13,015 nt of DNA from Ruminococcus sp. (GTDB lineage: Bacteria > Bacillota > Clostridia > Oscillospirales > Ruminococcaceae), in NCBI GenBank assembly GCA_014799675.1, contig JAAVHM010000119.1:1-13015 (forward strand). Reading direction: 5' to 3'. A program made the translations under genes and the position numbers. Under the pieces are notes generated by a model. That model was not told where the DNA came from. It worked only from the letters and a program-made list of their open reading frames with translations, and made no database searches. This document shows, in pieces, positions 11,374-13,015 of this stretch. Every line of letters starts with the position of its first letter. Position 1 is the stretch's first letter.

Positions 11374-12579
11374 TGTAAGAGCTTTTGCCAATGATTTTCC
11401 TATAAGCTCGCCGCTGTACACCGCTTGATCGACGCTGTTTGCGTGTCCTCCAACTTCTATCAAAATTGAACCTGTGGTAAGGTCTTGATTGTATTTTCTA
11501 TAGTCGAAAAGAATAGGTCTTGTAAGTCCCTGATAGTCGCTTTCAAGCTGTTGCTGGAGCAGGCTTGCAAAGCGGAAATTTTTCAGATAATTCGGCATAC
11601 CCATAGTGCCGTCGTCGCAGCCGCTTATTATCATGACCTGCGCCGCGTTTTTGCCGTTTATTTCGGCAACGGGAGCAATGCGCTCGCCGCTTTCCCGTTC
11701 GATAGCGTCCCGGTGGATATCAAGCACGATTTTTATGGAGGGGTTTTCCTCCAAAATTTTTTGAACAGTCTCCCTGCTCCTGTCGTAGCTGTCGTTATAA
11801 GAGGGGTAATCGTGCATAGTGGTGTCATGGAGTACGGCAATTCCCGCCGCTTCAAGCTGTTCCGCGATAGCGTCGCCGACGGCAGCCATGTTCATATTCG
11901 GGTCGGTTGTTCGGGAATTAAAGCTGCTGTCGTAGAAATCCCGTTCATAGGGTTCGTAGCTTTCGGTAGCGTGGGTGTGCATAATAAGAACCTGGGGCTC
12001 GCCGTTTTTTTCAATTTCAAAATCGGGAGCAAGGCGGCTTTCCTCCAAAAGGGTACTGTTGGGCAGGCTTGTGACGTTCCGCACCTGTCCCGCTATGTCG
12101 AGGTCGATATAGTTATCGCCCTTAAAATTTCCGTAGCACATGGCGGTTATAGCGCCGTCGCGGCTTTCAAGGTTTTCGGGGTAAGGCTCGGGACCCACGT
12201 CATAGATCTTGTCGGGGACGCGTCTTTCCTCGTCGGTACTGTTTGGGATAAGCAATTCCCCGTAAGAAAGCATAAAGGTATCGTCCACGGCAAAAAGCTT
12301 TTCGCGGCTTTGGGGGGACTTGTCCGCAGCAATCTCGGCGGCCATGTTTTCCTGATATGTTTCGGAAATTTCAGTATTTGAAGCATTTTGAAAAACGTCC
12401 CCCACGGAAAGAAAAGCGGAAGCGCTTGCAGCCAAAAAGGCAGCGGAGCTTGCGGAGGAGGGCATAGCGTCCGACACCGCAGCTGTCATAAGCGGAAGCA
12501 TAGCTAAAAAGAGCGTTCCCGCGGCGGCGTTCCGCAGGCGTATTTTTTTCTGCCTTGAAAGCGGCGGACATTTTGGCAT
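11371..12579 (-). CDS. spoIIP: Stage II sporulation protein P (SpoIIP)
   Basis: A cell-wall amidase/endopeptidase of the engulfment machinery that works with SpoIID and SpoIIM in the mother-cell membrane during sporulation. 402 residues from ATG 12579. The N-terminus is basic (RQKKIRLR) followed by a hydrophobic anchor at about 18-35 and an unusually Ala/Ser-rich second hydrophobic stretch to about 59. Catalytic motifs: VLIMHTHATES (197-207; His201, His203, Glu206 likely zinc ligands), VLDIHRDA (285-292) and SILIEVGGHANSVDQA (371-386, with Glu375). An open frame to 12633 exists, but AAGGAG (12588-12593) and the upstream sigma-E-like promoter both favour 12579. Shows the organism is, or descends from, an endospore former. 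Confidence 0.94.
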   Translation of the reverse strand: MPKCPPLSRQKKIRLRNAAAGTLFLAMLPLMTAAVSDAMPSSASSAAFLAASASAFLSVGDVFQNASNTEISETYQENMAAEIAADKSPQSREKLFAVDDTFMLSYGELLIPNSTDEERRVPDKIYDVGPEPYPENLESRDGAITAMCYGNFKGDNYIDLDIAGQVRNVTSLPNSTLLEESRLAPDFEIEKNGEPQVLIMHTHATESYEPYERDFYDSSFNSRTTDPNMNMAAVGDAIAEQLEAAGIAVLHDTTMHDYPSYNDSYDRSRETVQKILEENPSIKIVLDIHRDAIERESGERIAPVAEINGKNAAQVMIISGCDDGTMGMPNYLKNFRFASLLQQQLESDYQGLTRPILFDYRKYNQDLTTGSILIEVGGHANSVDQAVYSGELIGKSLAKALT

Positions 12580-12599
12580 GGTATCATCTCCTTTTATAA

Positions 12600-12630
12600 A
12601 TAGTATGCATAAAGAAGCGGGAAATATTCT
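12600..12630 (-). promoter_or_regulatory. Candidate sigma-E (mother-cell) promoter of spoIIP
   Basis: On the minus strand, AGAATATT (12623-12630), a 15-base spacer, then CATACTAT (12600-12607). This fits the sigma-E pattern of an ATATT-type -35 and CATANNNT -10. SpoIIP is known to be under sigma-E in B. subtilis. The predicted start is about 12593, giving a leader of only about 14 bases with the Shine-Dalgarno at its very 5' end, which is tight. Confidence 0.55.
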
Positions 12631-12646
12631 CAAAGAAATTATTGTT

Positions 12647-12730
12647 AGCGGGGAACGCCCCGCAGCGAGAGTCCCCCCAATGATAAATACGAATGATCAT
12701 TTATTTTATTGAAGCCCCCCGAGGGGCGGG
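12647..12730 (+). repeat. Dispersed GC-rich two-hairpin repeat, copy 2
   Basis: The same order of elements as 3922-4010. AGCGGGGAA leads; GCGGGG (12648-12653) pairs with CCCCGC (12658-12663) across a 4-base loop. Then come a run of C residues and a GATAAA, and it ends with GCCCC (12714-12718)/GGGGC (12723-12727) and GGG. The middle is diverged. It is in the same orientation as copy 1 and lies just upstream of the spoIIP promoter. Confidence 0.65.
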
Positions 12731-12768
12731 TTAATTTATAAAGTATTTATATTTTACACAAAACATTA

Positions 12769-12786
12769 TTGTTAAATATTTAACAA
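12769..12786. promoter_or_regulatory. Perfect Rex-operator-like palindrome, second copy
   Basis: TTGTTAAATATTTAACAA is a perfect 18-bp palindrome and an exact match to TTGTTAA-N4-TTAACAA. It lies three bases before parS site 3, the same spacing as at 10089-10125. It is about 140 bases upstream of the spoIIP -35 and not close to any other promoter I can see. Confidence 0.55.
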
Positions 12787-12789
12787 TAA

Positions 12790-12805
12790 TGTTTCACGTG
12801 GAACA
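12790..12805. promoter_or_regulatory. parS: parS site 3
   Basis: TGTTTCACGTGGAACA is identical to parS site 2 and consensus at all defined positions. It is the right half of the 42-base repeated module 12769-12810. Confidence 0.85.
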
Positions 12806-12945
12806 ATTTTTGGGTTGTTTTTTATTTTAGGAAATTTGTTACTATGTCATGGCTTTTTGGTATTGGAATTGTTTGTTTGTCTTTGAATTTTGGAAGCAAG
12901 GTTAGGAATTTGTTAATCGTTCACAAATTCGGGGGTCAGACACCA

Positions 12946-13003
12946 CAAAGGGGGAGGGGGACAAAATAACCCAACAAAAATCGGCATTCCCCCTCCCCCT
13001 TTG
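12946..13003. repeat. 16-bp perfect inverted repeat at the right edge
   Basis: CAAAGGGGGAGGGGGA (12946-12961) and TCCCCCTCCCCCTTTG (12988-13003) are perfect complements separated by 26 bases. GTCAGACACC lies just outside the left arm. The arms have no terminator T-run. Most likely a mobile or REP-type repeat whose neighbour lies beyond the window. Confidence 0.75.
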
Positions 13004-13015
13004 AGGTTTCTGCCC

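Larger units (their letters stand above)
12634..13015. other. Gene-free region beyond spoIIP
   Basis: A 382-base stretch with no convincing gene. It contains a dispersed GC-rich repeat (12647-12730), a Rex-like palindrome and parS site (12769-12805), about 140 bases of T-rich DNA in which I see nothing functional, and a long inverted repeat (12946-13003). The only open frame is 41 codons (12844-12969), and it runs into the inverted repeat. Confidence 0.7.

Noticed and set aside
11485..12381. A 298-codon open frame on the plus strand opposite spoIIP
   Set aside because: It lies entirely within spoIIP, whose catalytic motifs are clear, shows no known motif, and is of low-complexity composition typical of an antisense shadow.
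12844..12969. A 41-codon open frame with AGGAAA upstream
   Set aside because: Short, composition like the T-rich spacer, and its C-terminal third is read from the inverted repeat; no homologue recognised.
1..13015. tRNA, rRNA or CRISPR arrays
   Set aside because: No cloverleaf, rRNA-like or regularly spaced repeat-spacer pattern was seen; the heptamer array at 2072 has no spacers.

Overview
The window is the replication-origin neighbourhood of a spore-forming member of the Bacillota, most likely class Clostridia (Oscillospirales/Ruminococcaceae-like). The lineage is an inference. It rests on the gene order dnaN-yaaA-recF-remB-gyrB-gyrA beside a DnaA-box-rich intergenic region, a sporulation gene (spoIIP), a Noc-type ParB protein, parS-like palindromes, and many GC-rich hairpin repeats in otherwise AT-rich spacers. 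dnaA itself is not visible and presumably lies just left of base 1.

Layout: (i) 1-609 is a gene-free oriC candidate. It has about nine DnaA-box-like 9-mers (TTTTCCACA type), a candidate DnaA-trio at 422-439 and an AT-rich unwinding stretch. (ii) 610-9380 is a rightward block: dnaN (sliding clamp), yaaA (S4 RNA-binding protein), recF (ABC-type repair ATPase), a DUF3788-like protein, remB (DUF370 regulator), gyrB, a YcxB-like two-TM membrane protein, and gyrA with a TTG start. It closes with a bidirectional intrinsic terminator at 9391-9413. (iii) 9455-12579 is a leftward block, head-on to a fork leaving oriC: spoIIP (from a candidate sigma-E promoter), a 75-residue single-TM protein of unknown function, noc (extended -10 promoter) and hpt (its own strong promoter). 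(iv) 12634-13015 is gene-free and holds a hairpin repeat, another palindrome/parS module and a long inverted repeat cut close by the window edge.

The left block supplies clamp loading targets, recombination repair and supercoiling control at the origin. The right block supplies chromosome-organisation DNA sites, nucleoid occlusion, purine salvage and engulfment.

The most interesting feature is a set of evenly phased palindromes. Between noc and hpt, three lie exactly 20 bp apart centre to centre: parS, then TTGTTAA-N4-TTAACAA (which equals the clostridial Rex operator consensus), then parS. A 42-bp copy of the palindrome-plus-parS half recurs upstream of spoIIP with one mismatch. The only ParB-family protein in the window has Noc-type, not ParB-type, DNA-reading residues. 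Also notable are a five-unit heptamer repeat that runs into the recF start codon with no Shine-Dalgarno, and a RemB C-terminus supplied by a dispersed GC-rich repeat.
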